From assembly GCF_024362765.1 (NCBI RefSeq), contig NZ_CP093302.1, positions 120,001 to 184,000 of the forward strand: 64,000 nt of DNA. The letters are read 5' to 3'. The position numbers were made by a program, and so were the translations under genes. This DNA comes from Alkalihalobacillus sp. LMS6 (lineage in GTDB: Bacteria; Bacillota; Bacilli; Bacillales; Bacillaceae_D). The notes beneath the pieces were generated by a model. The model made no database searches. It was not told the origin of the DNA and was given only the letters and a program-made list of their open reading frames with translations. Positions 12,017-21,386 of this stretch are shown here, one piece after another; the stretch's first letter is position 1; each line of letters starts with the position of its first letter.

Positions 12017-13123
12017 ATGCTTAAATGGATTATTCAGATCTTTTTTATATTGGCCGGAGCCACATTAGGTGTTTTGTTTGTTCCAGAATTGATTGATGCG
12101 ACAGGTTATGATGTACCCGCTTGGTTAGATACCCCATATACAGGAGCGACCATTGGTGCACTACTATTTTTTATCGTATCGTTGTTTATAGCACGTTATA
12201 TTGTTAATTTTTTCAAAATGGTCGAAGAAACGATTGTGAAAGCACCCATAGCGGATGTTTTAACGGGTTCAATCGGTCTTATCGTCGGGTTAATTGTCGG
12301 TTACTTAGCAGGTACGCCATTAAATTTATTTGATTTACCTGTTATTAGCAACATTTTGCCGAGTTTCATTACGATTTTAGTGGGTTATCTTGGGTTCCAA
12401 ATTGGATTTAAAAAACGTGATGAGATGGTGCAATTTATTCAATCTTTTCGCACGCCAAAGGAACGCGATGGTCAAAAGAAAAAAGACGAAAATGACGAGA
12501 ATGAAAAAAGAGGACAACAGCTGAAAATTCTAGATACCAGTGTCATTATTGATGGAAGAATTGCGGATATTTGCCAAACAAACTTTTTAGAAGGAACGCT
12601 CGTGATCCCGCAGTTTGTCCTTGATGAGCTTCAGTATATTGCAGATTCATCAGATGCATTAAAACGAAATCGCGGACGAAGAGGTCTTGATATCTTAAAT
12701 CGAATTCAAAAAGAACTTCCTATCGATGTGGAAATTTATGAAGGCGATTTTGAAGAGATACAAGAGGTAGATAGCAAGCTTGTTAAATTAGCGAAAGTGA
12801 CGTCAGGCGTTGTTGTAACGAATGACTTTAACTTAAATAAGGTGTGCGAGTTACAAGGTGTTCAAGTATTAAACATTAACGACTTGGCTAACGCCGTAAA
12901 GCCTGTAGTATTGCCAGGAGAAGTTTTGAGTGTTCATGTCATTAAAGAAGGTAAAGAAAACCATCAAGGGGTGGCTTACCTAGATGACGGGACTATGATC
13001 GTCGTAGAAGGTGGTCGTGATTGGATTAATAAACATACCGACGTGACGGTGACAAGTGTCTTGCAAACAAGTGCAGGCAGAATGATCTTTGCTAAACCGA
13101 AATCGCTAGAAAAGGCCCAGTAA
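12017..13123 (+). CDS. yacL: PIN/TRAM domain membrane protein (YacL)
   Basis: The 368-residue protein has about four N-terminal membrane helices (residues 1-140). A charged linker and a PIN nuclease-fold domain follow, with conserved acidic residues in [26 protein letters not shown] and [11 protein letters not shown]. The C-terminal TRAM domain (about 300-360) is a nucleic-acid binding OB fold. Family members are thought to be membrane-attached RNases, but the substrate is not settled. The start at ATG 12017 (MLKWII) matches the family and follows AGGAGGTGTA by seven bases; upstream in-frame codons do not fit. A TATAAT at 11987 suggests its own promoter, though no good -35 is seen. Confidence 0.93.
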   Translation: MLKWIIQIFFILAGATLGVLFVPELIDATGYDVPAWLDTPYTGATIGALLFFIVSLFIARYIVNFFKMVEETIVKAPIADVLTGSIGLIVGLIVGYLAGTPLNLFDLPVISNILPSFITILVGYLGFQIGFKKRDEMVQFIQSFRTPKERDGQKKKDENDENEKRGQQLKILDTSVIIDGRIADICQTNFLEGTLVIPQFVLDELQYIADSSDALKRNRGRRGLDILNRIQKELPIDVEIYEGDFEEIQEVDSKLVKLAKVTSGVVVTNDFNLNKVCELQGVQVLNINDLANAVKPVVLPGEVLSVHVIKEGKENHQGVAYLDDGTMIVVEGGRDWINKHTDVTVTSVLQTSAGRMIFAKPKSLEKAQ

Positions 13124-13134
13124 GGGTATTTGAG

Positions 13135-13164
13135 AAACCTGTCCTGCTTAGGGCAGGTTTTTTT
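13135..13164 (+). terminator. Terminator after yacL
   Basis: The stem AAACCTGTCC / GGGCAGGTTT with a TGCTTA-type loop is followed by a T run. Confidence 0.88.
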
Positions 13165-13191
13165 GAGCTAATGTAGCTTCCATGGTAAACT
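13163..13191 (+). promoter_or_regulatory. Sigma-A promoter of ispD-ispF
   Basis: TTGAGC at 13163 and TAAACT at 13186 are 17 bases apart, and the -10 is extended by TGG. Its -35 lies in the T run of the preceding terminator. Confidence 0.55.
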
Positions 13192-13221
13192 ACGGATAAG
13201 GTATAGTTGAAGGAGATTAAG

Positions 13222-13935
13222 ATGGAATATAAAGCAATTGTCTTGGCTGCTGGTCAAGGGAAGCGAATGAAGGCTGGCTTTAATAAACAGTTGATTAAGC
13301 TAGGCGACATTCCACTCATTATTCATTCGCTCCGTTTGTTTGAACAGGATCCACAGTGTAAAGAAATCATGCTTATTGTAAGTAAAGACGAAAAAGAAGA
13401 TATGCAGCATCTTATTCAATCGTATGCAGTTGAAAAGGTAGGTCAATTTGTTGTAGGTGGAAAAGAGAGGCAAGATAGTGTATACGCTGGACTGCAAGCG
13501 ATGACAGAGACGGATCTTGTTTTAATTCATGATGGTGCAAGGCCATTTGTGACGCAAAATGTGATTGATAAAGTAGTGGCTCAAGCAAACGTGCAAGGTG
13601 GAGCAATTGCCGCGGTTCCTGTAAAAGAAACGATTAAAAAAGTAGCGTCAGGTGTCATAAGTGAAACGGTGCAACGACATGACTTATGGTCTGCACAGAC
13701 GCCGCAAGGGTTTCGATATCATTTAATCATGTCTGCACATGCAGAGGCGAGGCAAGCAGCGTACTTAGGCACAGATGATGCAAGTTTGCTAGAACGACAA
13801 GGGAAGCAAGTAGCGATTGTTGAAAGTGACTATTTGAATATAAAATTAACGACAGCAGAAGATCTATTATTTGCAGAGACGATCTTGAAAACAAAGGAGA
13901 AAACAGAACATGATTCGAATCGGACAAGGGTATGA
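13222..13935 (+). CDS. ispD: IspD, MEP cytidylyltransferase
   Basis: IspD joins CTP and 2-C-methyl-D-erythritol 4-phosphate, the third step of the non-mevalonate isoprenoid pathway. The 237-residue protein shows the nucleotide-binding motif [16 protein letters not shown] near the N terminus, the VHDGARPF-type motif ([10 protein letters not shown]) near residue 100 and GTDDASL near 190. ATG 13222 follows AAGGAGA by seven bases; an upstream TTG lies in front of that site. The gene overlaps ispF by 26 bases, so the two should be translated together. Confidence 0.96.
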   Translation: MEYKAIVLAAGQGKRMKAGFNKQLIKLGDIPLIIHSLRLFEQDPQCKEIMLIVSKDEKEDMQHLIQSYAVEKVGQFVVGGKERQDSVYAGLQAMTETDLVLIHDGARPFVTQNVIDKVVAQANVQGGAIAAVPVKETIKKVASGVISETVQRHDLWSAQTPQGFRYHLIMSAHAEARQAAYLGTDDASLLERQGKQVAIVESDYLNIKLTTAEDLLFAETILKTKEKTEHDSNRTRV

Positions 13936-14386
13936 TGTACATCAACTAGTAGAGGGAAGACCCTTAATCCTCGGAGGTCTGGAGATTCCTCATCATAAAG
14001 GGTTGCTCGGTCATTCTGATGCAGATGTGCTTTTACATACTATTACAGATGCAGCCCTAGGTGCAATTGCTGCTGGCGATCTAGGAAAGCATTTTCCTGA
14101 TACGGACGAAGCATTCAAAGATGCAGATTCAAAAGTATTGTTGCAAAAAGTGTGGACGTTAGTAAAAGAAGCTGGTTATACATTAGGAAATGTGGACTGC
14201 ACGGTGATGGCACAAAAACCAAAACTCGCACCTTACATTGATCCAATGCGGCAACAAATTGCGCAGCTTTTGGAAACAAATATTGAAAATGTTGGCTTAA
14301 AAGCGACGACAACAGAAAAATTAGGTTTTGTCGGTCGTGAAGAAGGAATTGCAGCTCAAGCGGTTATTTTGTTAACGAAAAGCTAA
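13910..14386 (+). CDS. ispF: IspF, MEcPP synthase
   Basis: IspF cyclises CDP-methylerythritol phosphate to 2-C-methyl-D-erythritol 2,4-cyclodiphosphate, the fifth step of the MEP pathway. The 158-residue length is standard. Metal-binding D8 and H10 lie in GQGYDVHQL, and the third ligand lies in HSDADVLLH. The C-terminal block [21 protein letters not shown] is the family signature and lines the CMP pocket. Its start lies inside the end of ispD, with an AAAGGAGAAAA site. Confidence 0.97.
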   Translation: MIRIGQGYDVHQLVEGRPLILGGLEIPHHKGLLGHSDADVLLHTITDAALGAIAAGDLGKHFPDTDEAFKDADSKVLLQKVWTLVKEAGYTLGNVDCTVMAQKPKLAPYIDPMRQQIAQLLETNIENVGLKATTTEKLGFVGREEGIAAQAVILLTKS

Positions 14387-14392
14387 TCGATC

Positions 14393-14421
14393 TTTGTTTT
14401 GCAGGTAGAACGTGCTAGAAT
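14393..14421 (+). promoter_or_regulatory. Probable sigma-A promoter of gltX
   Basis: TAGAAT at 14416 is extended by TGC, with TTTGTT at 14393 as a weak -35 at 17-base spacing. It lies between ispF and gltX. Confidence 0.45.
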
Positions 14422-14454
14422 AATTCAGAATAAGAGCTAGAGGAGTGCAGCGAC

Positions 14455-15918
14455 ATGGCAAAAGAAGTACGGGTACGGTTTGCTCCAAGTCCAACTGGAC
14501 ATTTACATATTGGTGGAGCACGATCAGCATTGTTTAACTATTTAATGGCGAAGCATACAGGTGGAACATTTGTGCTTCGTATTGAAGATACAGATCAAGC
14601 AAGAAATGTGGAAACGGCAACTGAAAAGCTAATGGATAGCTTGAAATGGCTAGGGATTCAATGGGATGAAAGTGTCGATACTGCTGAAGGGCAATATGGT
14701 CCATACCGCTCAATGGAGCGCGTTCATTTATATAAAGATTATGTTCAACAACTCTTAGATGAAGACAAAGCGTATTATTGTTATATGACCGAAGAAGAGT
14801 TAGAGGCAGAGCGTGAAGCGCAAAAAGCCCGCGGTGAAATGCCGAAGTATAGTGGTCGCGATCGTGATTTAACGGAAGAAGAGCGTGCAGAGTATGAAGC
14901 AAAGGGAATTAAACCGGTTGTTCGTTTTAAAGTACCACAAAATCAAATGATTACGTTCCAAGACTCGGTAAGAGAAGAAGTATCGTTTGATTCAAACGGA
15001 ATTGGTGATTTTGTTATCGCGCGTAAAGATGGCGTGCCAATGTATAACTTTGCTGTTGTCATCGATGATCATCTTATGAAGATTAGTCACGTTATCCGTG
15101 GAGAAGAGCATTTATCAAATACGCCGAGACAAATTCTTTTGTTTGAAGCATTTGGTTGGGAAGTACCGACGTTTGCGCACGCATCGCTAATCTTAAATCC
15201 AGACCGTCAAAAAATGAGTAAGCGTGATGAATCCATCATTCAGTTTGTGGAACAGTATAAAGAACTCGGCTATATGCCAGAAGCATTGGTCAATTTCTTA
15301 GCTCTATTAGGCTGGTCTCCTGTTGGAGAAGAGGAGATCTTTACGTTAGCACAATTAGAAGAACAATTTACGCTTGATCGGGTTTCAAAAGCTCCTGCTG
15401 TGTTTGATACAGACAAGCTTGCTTGGATGAACAATCAGTACATTAAAGAAGCCGATTTAGAGAGTGTGATTGAATTGGCATTGCCGCATTTAATCTCGAG
15501 TGGACGTATTTCCGAAAATATGGGCGAAGAGCGTTTAGAGTGGGCAAAGCGTTTAATCGGTCTTTACCAAGAGCAAATGCAATATGGCGCAGAAATCGTC
15601 ACGTTAACGGAACAATTTTTCAAAAAAGACGTAGATTATACAGAAGATGCCAAAGCGGTTTTAGCCGAAGAACAAGTACCAGAAGTGCTTACACAATTTG
15701 CGAAAGAGCTTGATCAGTTAGAAGAGTACACGGTTCCAGAAATTAAAAAGGCCATTAAAGCAACGCAGAAAGCTACAGGACATAAAGGGAAGAAATTATT
15801 TATGCCGATCCGTGCTGCAGTAAGTGGTCAAACCCATGGACCGGAGCTCGGCGATACGATTGAACTTCTAGGAAAAGCGGTTGTGACAACTCGCTTACAT
15901 GAAGCTGTACAACAATAG
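14455..15918 (+). CDS. gltX: Glutamyl-tRNA synthetase
   Basis: This class I synthetase charges tRNA-Glu, and in bacilli also tRNA-Gln, which an amidotransferase then corrects. The 487-residue protein shows the HIGH motif ([11 protein letters not shown]) near residue 12, the KMSKR motif (QKMSKRDE) near 252 and a C-terminal anticodon-binding helical domain. ATG 14455 follows AGAGGAGTG. No T-box is seen ahead of it. It is followed by the cysE T-box leader. Confidence 0.97.
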   Translation: MAKEVRVRFAPSPTGHLHIGGARSALFNYLMAKHTGGTFVLRIEDTDQARNVETATEKLMDSLKWLGIQWDESVDTAEGQYGPYRSMERVHLYKDYVQQLLDEDKAYYCYMTEEELEAEREAQKARGEMPKYSGRDRDLTEEERAEYEAKGIKPVVRFKVPQNQMITFQDSVREEVSFDSNGIGDFVIARKDGVPMYNFAVVIDDHLMKISHVIRGEEHLSNTPRQILLFEAFGWEVPTFAHASLILNPDRQKMSKRDESIIQFVEQYKELGYMPEALVNFLALLGWSPVGEEEIFTLAQLEEQFTLDRVSKAPAVFDTDKLAWMNNQYIKEADLESVIELALPHLISSGRISENMGEERLEWAKRLIGLYQEQMQYGAEIVTLTEQFFKKDVDYTEDAKAVLAEEQVPEVLTQFAKELDQLEEYTVPEIKKAIKATQKATGHKGKKLFMPIRAAVSGQTHGPELGDTIELLGKAVVTTRLHEAVQQ

Positions 15919-15924
15919 CATATA

Positions 15925-16168
15925 GACATACATGTTGATTGGGAAAAGTAACCACAGGAGATCTACAGAGAGGATGACCAAGAGCTGGAAGTCATTCAGA
16001 AGGAATGTGTTGAACATGCACCCATGAATCTTGCTTTGAATGCATACGCGTAGTAGGAGTGAGCGGTAGACCACGTTAAGGTTTAAGAGACCCAGATTGA
16101 TTCTGGAAAACAGAGTGGAACCGTACAAATTGTGCCTCTGTACCTACTATAGGTACGGAGGTTTTTTT
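15925..16168 (+). promoter_or_regulatory. Cysteine T-box leader of cysE-cysS
   Basis: This is a T-box riboswitch that senses uncharged tRNA-Cys. An AGTA motif at 15947-15950 and GAA followed by TGC at 16041-16043 and an A fit the specifier loop, and TGC is a cysteine codon. The apical blocks GGATGACC and GCTGGAA fit stem I. The T-box core AGTGGAACCGT lies at 16114-16124. It is followed by a terminator, so uncharged tRNA would stabilise the antiterminator and let cysE and cysS be read. The exact fold is inferred. Confidence 0.85.
16133..16168 (+). terminator. T-box terminator before cysE
   Basis: The stem GCCTCTGTACCTA / TAGGTACGGAGG with the short loop CTA is followed by TTTTTTT. Its 5' arm overlaps the T-box antiterminator region. 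Confidence 0.9.
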
Positions 16169-16194
16169 ATTGTCACAAAAAGGAGGGAAATCGA

Positions 16195-16860
16195 TTGAGT
16201 TTATTGCGAACCATGTTAAGCGACATTGATGTTGTATTTGACCGAGACCCGGCAGCTCGAAATAGGCTAGAAATCATTTTTACGTATTCAGGCGTTCATG
16301 CGATCTGGGGACATCGGATTGCTCACGCTTTATGGAAAAGAGGATGCTTCTTTTTAGCACGATTACTCGCACAGTTCTCTCGCTTTTTAACGGGAATTGA
16401 AATTCATCCTGCAGCTCAAATTGGCGAGAGGCTTTTTATTGACCATGGAATGGGTGTCGTAATTGGTGAAACGTGTGAGATTGGCGATGACGTGACGATT
16501 TTCCAAGGTGTAACGCTAGGTGGGACTGGGAAAGAAAAAGGAAAGCGACACCCAACGGTGAGAGACGGTGCTCTAATTGCGACTGGAGCAAAAGTACTTG
16601 GGTCCTTTACGATTGGCGAGCAAGCACGAATTGGTGCAGGTTCCGTTGTGCTAAAAGAAGTACCTCCCTACTCAACGGTTGTAGGAATACCAGGAAAAAT
16701 TGTCATTAAAAATGGAAAAAAAGTAGCTTCTTCGCATACATTAGATCATTCATTACCTGACCCAATTGCTGATAGTATTTCAGAAATGGAAAAAGAAATT
16801 CAGCGTTTAAAACAAGAGTGTGCCCGGTTATCAAAAGAAAATAGTCGCTCGACGACGTAA
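16195..16860 (+). CDS. cysE: Serine O-acetyltransferase
   Basis: CysE makes O-acetylserine from serine and acetyl-CoA, the entry to cysteine synthesis. The 221-residue protein has the N-terminal helical SAT domain (FDRDPAARNRLEI) and a left-handed beta-helix of hexapeptide repeats with the catalytic DHGMGVVIGET and the CoA-binding GVTLGGTGKEKGKRHP. It starts with TTG at 16195 behind AGGAGGG, giving MSLLRTML as in Bacillus CysE. It is the first gene after the cysteine T-box, so it should rise when charged tRNA-Cys is low. Confidence 0.95.
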   Translation: MSLLRTMLSDIDVVFDRDPAARNRLEIIFTYSGVHAIWGHRIAHALWKRGCFFLARLLAQFSRFLTGIEIHPAAQIGERLFIDHGMGVVIGETCEIGDDVTIFQGVTLGGTGKEKGKRHPTVRDGALIATGAKVLGSFTIGEQARIGAGSVVLKEVPPYSTVVGIPGKIVIKNGKKVASSHTLDHSLPDPIADSISEMEKEIQRLKQECARLSKENSRSTT

Positions 16861-16909
16861 CGATACCAATTGTTTAGACGGATCATAGAGACTGGAAAGG
16901 AAGTTAACG

Positions 16910-18304
16910 ATGTTAAGAATTTATAATAGCTTAACCAATCGAAAAGAAGAGTTTACACCAATGGAGCCAGGTAAAGTGAAAATGTATTTCTGTGGCCCGA
17001 CGGTTTACAATTATATTCATATTGGGAATGCAAGACCTCCGATTGTGTATGACATGGTGAGGCGTTACCTCGTCTACCGTGGTTATGATGTTACCTTTAT
17101 TTCTAATTTTACGGATGTAGATGATAAGATCATCCGCGCGGCTCAAGAACTTGGTGAAGAAGTGTTTGAAGTCGCTGAACGATTTATTGAAGCCTATCAC
17201 ACCGATACCGAGGCATTAAATGTTCAGAAAGCGGATATGCACCCACGTGTGACGGAAACAATGGATGATATTATTGATTTTATTAAGCAATTAGAAGACA
17301 AAGGATTTGCCTATGAAGCAGGTGGCGACGTTTATTTCCGTACAAGAAAGTTTGATGACTATGGCAAGCTCTCTGGTCAATCGTTAAACGAGTTACAAAG
17401 TGGTGCGCGAATTGGCGTAGATGAACGAAAAGAAGATCCAGTTGACTTTGTTTTATGGAAAGCGGCAAAGCCAGAGGAAATTTCATGGGAAAGTCCTTGG
17501 GGACATGGTCGACCTGGTTGGCATATTGAATGTTCCGCAATGATTAAAAAGAATTTAGGCGATACAATCGATATTCATGCAGGAGGAAAAGATTTAACGT
17601 TCCCGCACCATGAAAATGAAATTGCGCAATCTGAGTCACTAACAGGTAGAAAATTAGCGAATTACTGGATGCATAACGGGTTTGTCAACATTAATAACGA
17701 AAAGATGTCGAAATCTCTTGGTAACTTCGTGTTAGCCCATGACATTATTCAACAATATCCGGCAGATGTGGTTCGTTATTTTATGCTAACGACTCACTAT
17801 CGTACGCCGATTAACTTTAGTGATGAATTGTTAGTAAGCGCGACGACAAGTTTAGAGCGATTAAGAAATGCGGTTACGAATTTAAAACACCGCTTAAACG
17901 AAAGCGTTGATTTAGGCGAAAAAGAACAATGGCTTGAAAAAATTGAAACGTACAAACAGCGGTTTATCACGGAAATGGACGATGATTTTAATAGTGCCAA
18001 TGCCATTAGTGTCTTATTTGATTTAACAAAAGAGGCAAATGTGTATGCGAACGAAGCACAAACATCAAAAGCGGTGTTATCAGCGTTTCTACAACTTTTT
18101 GAAGAAATTAGTGATGTGTTAGGCTTACAGCTACATCAAGAACAAGCGCTGTTAGACGAGGAGATTGATGCCCTTATTGAAGAGCGAAATGAAGCACGTA
18201 AAGCAAGAAATTTTGCTCGTGCAGACGAGATTCGAGATATTCTAAAGGAAAAAAATATCTTGTTGGAGGATACGCCTCAAGGTGTGAGATGGAAGCGAGG
18301 ATAA
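16910..18304 (+). CDS. cysS: Cysteinyl-tRNA synthetase
   Basis: CysS charges tRNA-Cys. The 464-residue class I enzyme shows the HIGN form of the first motif (YIHIGNARP) near residue 40, KMSKS (EKMSKSLGN) near 267, and the zinc site with cysteine in CGPTVYN and in WHIECSAM plus the HHENE histidine-glutamate pair. ATG 16910 has GGAAAGGAAG upstream. It shares the T-box-controlled transcript with cysE, which links cysteine supply and its use. Confidence 0.97.
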   Translation: MLRIYNSLTNRKEEFTPMEPGKVKMYFCGPTVYNYIHIGNARPPIVYDMVRRYLVYRGYDVTFISNFTDVDDKIIRAAQELGEEVFEVAERFIEAYHTDTEALNVQKADMHPRVTETMDDIIDFIKQLEDKGFAYEAGGDVYFRTRKFDDYGKLSGQSLNELQSGARIGVDERKEDPVDFVLWKAAKPEEISWESPWGHGRPGWHIECSAMIKKNLGDTIDIHAGGKDLTFPHHENEIAQSESLTGRKLANYWMHNGFVNINNEKMSKSLGNFVLAHDIIQQYPADVVRYFMLTTHYRTPINFSDELLVSATTSLERLRNAVTNLKHRLNESVDLGEKEQWLEKIETYKQRFITEMDDDFNSANAISVLFDLTKEANVYANEAQTSKAVLSAFLQLFEEISDVLGLQLHQEQALLDEEIDALIEERNEARKARNFARADEIRDILKEKNILLEDTPQGVRWKRG

Positions 18305-18305
18305 C

Positions 18306-18719
18306 GTGAAGTCAAAAATGGAATGGAAGCAGTTAAATGGTTTAGCTTTAGCTTATATGGGGGATGCCGTCTTTGAGAAGCACGTTCGTTTTGAGCTTCT
18401 TAAAGATGGGGCTGTACGCCCAAACAGACTGCATCGTGCAGCAACGACCTACGTCTCTGCAAAAGCACAATCGTACATCCTGCATGAATTAGAAAATAAA
18501 GGCTTGTTAAGTGAAGCGGAGAGAGCGGTCGTGAAAAGAGGAAGAAACGCAAAGTCTCATACAGTTCCTAAAAACACCGATATCGCGACATACCGTAATT
18601 CTACAGGTTTTGAGGCACTACTAGGTTACTTATATGTATTAGAGGAAAACGAACGTTTAGAGCAGTTAATGAATCAAGCTGTTCAAATCATTAAAGATAA
18701 AGGAGGGCTGGAATCATGA
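18306..18719 (+). CDS. mrnC: Mini-ribonuclease III
   Basis: Mini-III is an RNase III catalytic domain without the double-stranded RNA-binding domain. In Bacillus it matures both ends of 23S rRNA. The 137-residue length is typical. The signature LALAYMGDAVFEKHVR carries the catalytic acidic residues, and a second acidic patch lies in FEALLGYLYVLEEN. It starts with GTG one base after the cysS stop and overlaps rlmB by four bases. Its likely substrate stalk is visible at both flanks of the 23S gene in this window. Confidence 0.95.
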   Translation: MKSKMEWKQLNGLALAYMGDAVFEKHVRFELLKDGAVRPNRLHRAATTYVSAKAQSYILHELENKGLLSEAERAVVKRGRNAKSHTVPKNTDIATYRNSTGFEALLGYLYVLEENERLEQLMNQAVQIIKDKGGLES

Positions 18720-19552
18720 AAAAGGAACGTCCACCACATGAGAAAAAAGGAAAACCTAAGCGCAGCCCGGATAAAAGCAATCGTCAACCGAGCGAAGCAC
18801 CTAATGAAAATCAAAGTGAATTTGTTACAGGAAAAAATCCAGTCATCGAATCTCTAAAGTCTGGGCGAGACATTCACAAAGTCTGGGTCGGAGAAGGGTC
18901 GCAACGTGGGCAAATGACAAATCTGATTCAACTAGCGAAAGAAAAGAACATTCTTGTTCAAACGGCGCCTAAGAAAAAACTTGATCAGCTCGTTGGCCAC
19001 CAAAATCATCAAGGTGTGGTTGCATCTATAGCAGCATATAGCTATGCAGAGATTGATGATTTGTTTGCAAAAGCTGAGGAAAAAGGAGAAGACCCGTTCT
19101 TTCTCATTCTCGATGAAATTGAAGACCCACATAACTTAGGTTCAATTATGCGTACAGCTGATGCAGTCGGCGCTCATGGGATTATTATTCCAAAACGCCG
19201 TGCAGTTGGGTTAACGCAAACCGTCGCAAAGTCATCTACAGGGGCGATTGAATACATTCCTGTTGCGCGTGTGACGAACATTACACGAACAATGGACGAT
19301 TTAAAAAAGCGCGGTCTTTGGTTTGCTGGCACGGATGCAAAAGGCGATCAAAACTACAATCAAGGGTCTTTCGATTTGCCTCTTGGGCTCGTAATTGGGA
19401 GTGAAGGCAAAGGAATTAGTCGCTTAGTAAAAGAGAAATGCGATTTCTTGTTACAGATCCCAATGGTTGGGAATGTCACATCATTAAATGCGTCAGTTGC
19501 AGCTAGTTTATTAATGTATGAAGTGTTCCGAAAAAGAAAAGGAATCGATTGA
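18716..19552 (+). CDS. rlmB: 23S rRNA 2'-O-methyltransferase RlmB (TrmH family)
   Basis: This SPOUT-fold methyltransferase methylates a guanosine ribose in the 23S peptidyl-transferase region (Gm2251 in E. coli numbering). The 278-residue protein has a long basic N-terminal tail (about residues 1-40, lysine and proline rich), an L30e-like substrate-binding domain and the SPOUT domain with EDPHNLGSIMRTA, GSEGKGIS and SLNASVAASLL. It overlaps mrnC as ATGA. Bacillus homologues are often called YacO; activity is by family. Confidence 0.93.
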   Translation: MKKERPPHEKKGKPKRSPDKSNRQPSEAPNENQSEFVTGKNPVIESLKSGRDIHKVWVGEGSQRGQMTNLIQLAKEKNILVQTAPKKKLDQLVGHQNHQGVVASIAAYSYAEIDDLFAKAEEKGEDPFFLILDEIEDPHNLGSIMRTADAVGAHGIIIPKRRAVGLTQTVAKSSTGAIEYIPVARVTNITRTMDDLKKRGLWFAGTDAKGDQNYNQGSFDLPLGLVIGSEGKGISRLVKEKCDFLLQIPMVGNVTSLNASVAASLLMYEVFRKRKGID

Positions 19553-19553
19553 A

Positions 19554-20063
19554 ATGAACATTCTGCTCGTTGATGGCTATAACATGGTTGGAGCGTGGCC
19601 TGAATTACAGCGGCTCAAAGATAAAGATCTAGGGCAGGCGAGGGACAAGCTTGTAGGTATGCTCGCTGAATACGCAGCCTATACGGGGTATGACGTAAAG
19701 GTTGTTTTCGATGCTCATATGGTTTCCGGAATCGGAAAGGCCTATCACACGCACCGAGTGGATGTAATCTATACAAAAAATAAAGAAACTGCAGATGAGC
19801 GAATTGAGAAGCTAGCTCGTGAATTAAAACGAATTGACCGCGTCATTTATGTGGCGACTTCTGACATGGCAGAGCAATCTGTTGTGTTTGGGAGCGGCGC
19901 ACTACGTAAATCGGCGAAAGAACTTTTAATTGAAACAGAGTTAGCTTCAAAAAGAATCGACAAAATGGTACAAAAGACAAAGTTCGTGCAAGAATCGTCG
20001 AAAATTAGCTTATCAAAGGAAGTTGCTGAAATTTTTGAAAAATGGCGTCGAGGAGACAAATAA
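19554..20063 (+). CDS. rae1: Rae1 (YacP), ribosome-associated NYN endoribonuclease
   Basis: Rae1 cuts mRNA inside the ribosomal A site in Bacillus subtilis. The 169-residue protein has the NYN/PIN-like fold with acidic residues in LLVDGYNMVGAWP, VVFDAH and ATSDMAEQ. The ATG at 19554 is chosen because the family starts M-x-ILLVDGYN; it lies one base after the rlmB stop. An upstream in-frame start would lie inside rlmB. It closes the cysE-to-rae1 gene string before the sigH promoter. Confidence 0.94.
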   Translation: MNILLVDGYNMVGAWPELQRLKDKDLGQARDKLVGMLAEYAAYTGYDVKVVFDAHMVSGIGKAYHTHRVDVIYTKNKETADERIEKLARELKRIDRVIYVATSDMAEQSVVFGSGALRKSAKELLIETELASKRIDKMVQKTKFVQESSKISLSKEVAEIFEKWRRGDK

Positions 20064-20067
20064 GCTG

Positions 20068-20097
20068 TTGACCTGCTAGAAAAATGTACTATATAAT
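20068..20097 (+). promoter_or_regulatory. Sigma-A promoter of sigH
   Basis: TTGACC at 20068 and TATAAT at 20092 are 18 bases apart. Transcription should start near 20104, which rules out the in-frame start codons upstream of that point. Confidence 0.8.
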
Positions 20098-20149
20098 GTG
20101 TATAACTTTTCACAACATTATGTCTATGCAATCGCGAGGAGTGATTAGT

Positions 20150-20815
20150 TTGGGTGCAGGTCTAGTAGATGAAGTCGCAGTAAGGTTTCAGGAAAATCCG
20201 TTTGTTAACTGGGAAGACGATTCACTAATTAACGAAGTTCGAACAGGCAATACACTTGCATTAGAGCATTTAATTGGAAAGTACCGCAATTTTGTCAGAG
20301 CAAAGGCACGGTCTTATTTCTTAATTGGCGCCGATCACGAAGATATCGTGCAAGAGGGAATGATCGGACTGTATAAAGCGGTGCGAGATTTCAATGGGGA
20401 CAAACTTTCTTCGTTTAAAGCATTTGCAGAACTATGTATCACTAGACAAATTATCACGGCGATCAAAACAGCAACGAGGCAGAAACATATACCGCTAAAT
20501 TCCTATGTCTCATTGGACAAGCCTTTATATGATGAGGAATCAGATCGAACGCTAATGGATGTCATTTGTGGAAACAAAATTACAGATCCAGAAGCGTTGT
20601 TAATTAACAGAGAAGAATTTTCCTACATTGAAGGCAAAATGAGTGAGATCTTAAGTGAATTAGAACGGCAAGTATTAATGCTTTATTTAGATGGACGAAC
20701 CTATCAAGAGATATCAGTAGATTTAAAACGCCATGTTAAATCGATTGATAATGCGCTTCAGCGTGTCAAACGAAAGCTTGAACGTTACGTTGAATTAAAG
20801 AGTGTAATGCTATAA
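20150..20815 (+). CDS. sigH: RNA polymerase sigma-H factor
   Basis: SigH directs early stationary-phase, competence and sporulation-entry transcription. The 221-residue protein has sigma region 2 with KYRNFVRAKARSYFLIGAD and DIVQEGMIGLYKAVRDF, region 2.4 with TRQIITAIKTATRQKH, and region 4 with the LDGRTYQEISVDLKRHVKSI helix-turn-helix. The TTG start at 20150 lies eight bases after GAGGAG. ATG codons at 20120 and 20126 have no ribosome binding site. The length then agrees with the 218 residues of the Bacillus subtilis protein. Confidence 0.93.
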   Translation: MGAGLVDEVAVRFQENPFVNWEDDSLINEVRTGNTLALEHLIGKYRNFVRAKARSYFLIGADHEDIVQEGMIGLYKAVRDFNGDKLSSFKAFAELCITRQIITAIKTATRQKHIPLNSYVSLDKPLYDEESDRTLMDVICGNKITDPEALLINREEFSYIEGKMSEILSELERQVLMLYLDGRTYQEISVDLKRHVKSIDNALQRVKRKLERYVELKSVML

Positions 20816-20865
20816 AGAATAAGGGCGTGGACCTGTGTCCCGCTCTTTTATTCTTTTGCCATAGA

Positions 20866-20894
20866 TTGACACTACCTACTAGCTGTGCTAGAGT
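20866..20894 (+). promoter_or_regulatory. Sigma-A promoter of rpmG-secE-nusG
   Basis: TTGACA at 20866 is perfect, TAGAGT at 20889 is 17 bases on, and the -10 is extended by TGC. The palindrome CTAGC-TGT-GCTAG at 20879-20891 overlaps the -10. Confidence 0.78.
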
Positions 20895-20932
20895 CTAAGG
20901 GCATGTGGATTCGTTGGAGGTGTGGAATTTAA

Positions 20933-21076
20933 ATGACAAAACGCATTTTGGCTTGTGAACGTTGCCAAGCGAGAAACTACTCGTATCCAGCGGAGAACAA
21001 AACGCACGCCCGATTAGAAATGAAGAAATTTTGCAAACGATGCAATGAACATACGCTCCATTTAGAAACAAAATAA
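20933..21076 (+). CDS. rpmG: Ribosomal protein bL33, zinc-binding form
   Basis: This 47-residue gene encodes a small 50S protein near the E site. Residues C8, C11, C34 and C37 form the zinc ribbon of the C+ type of bL33. The start ATG follows GGAGGTGTGG by about 12 bases. It lies ahead of secE-nusG as in other bacilli, and a weak terminator follows it. Bacilli often keep a zinc-free paralogue elsewhere that replaces it when zinc is scarce. Confidence 0.93.
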   Translation: MTKRILACERCQARNYSYPAENKTHARLEMKKFCKRCNEHTLHLETK

Positions 21077-21083
21077 TTAGCTC

Positions 21084-21112
21084 AGAAAACGTCCTATGAG
21101 GCGTTTCTTTTT
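21084..21112 (+). terminator. Weak terminator between rpmG and secE
   Basis: AGAAA-CGTC pairs with GGCG-TTTCT around one bulged base, followed by four T residues. It may attenuate rather than stop reading into secE. Confidence 0.5.
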
Positions 21113-21147
21113 CGAGATTCCAAACTAATGGAGGTGCTCCTAGCAAG

Positions 21148-21339
21148 ATGGCTGATGAAAGAAAGGGCCCTGTGACGTTTCTACGTAATGTAGGCAAAGA
21201 AATGAAGCGAGTATCATGGCCAACTAGAAAAGAACTTACAAAATATACACTTGTTGTATTAGCAACATTAACAGTTATGGTTGGATTCTTTTTCGTAGTG
21301 GATGAAGCAATTTCGTTTTTATTACGATTTTTACAATAA
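21148..21339 (+). CDS. secE: Preprotein translocase subunit SecE
   Basis: SecE is the small clamp subunit of the SecYEG protein-export channel. The 63-residue protein has the amphipathic surface helix with KRVSWPTRKEL and one membrane helix (LVVLATLTVMVGFFFVV), the short Gram-positive form. ATG 21148 follows GGAGGTG. It is paired with nusG; its partner secY lies at 46948. Confidence 0.96.
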   Translation: MADERKGPVTFLRNVGKEMKRVSWPTRKELTKYTLVVLATLTVMVGFFFVVDEAISFLLRFLQ

Positions 21340-21367
21340 GAAAATAAATGTGTATTAGAAGGAGGGA

Positions 21368-21381
21368 AGGACAGCTGTCCT
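21368..21381 (+). promoter_or_regulatory. Palindrome within the nusG ribosome binding region
   Basis: AGGACAGCTGTCCT is a perfect 14-base palindrome between the GAAGGAGGG site (21358-21366) and the nusG ATG at 21387. The linear spacing, about 20 bases, is too long for normal initiation. Folding of the palindrome would bring the site to roughly normal distance. Confidence 0.55.
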
Positions 21382-21386
21382 GAAAA

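Noticed and set aside
13261-13310. Asn in place of the usual Pro before Lys-Gln in the IspD nucleotide-binding motif
   Set aside because: Bacillus subtilis IspD also has Asn at this place, so it is normal for the group.
20084-20149. Upstream start codons for sigH
   Set aside because: The first overlaps the promoter -10, and those at 20120 and 20126 have no ribosome binding site; TTG 20150 does.
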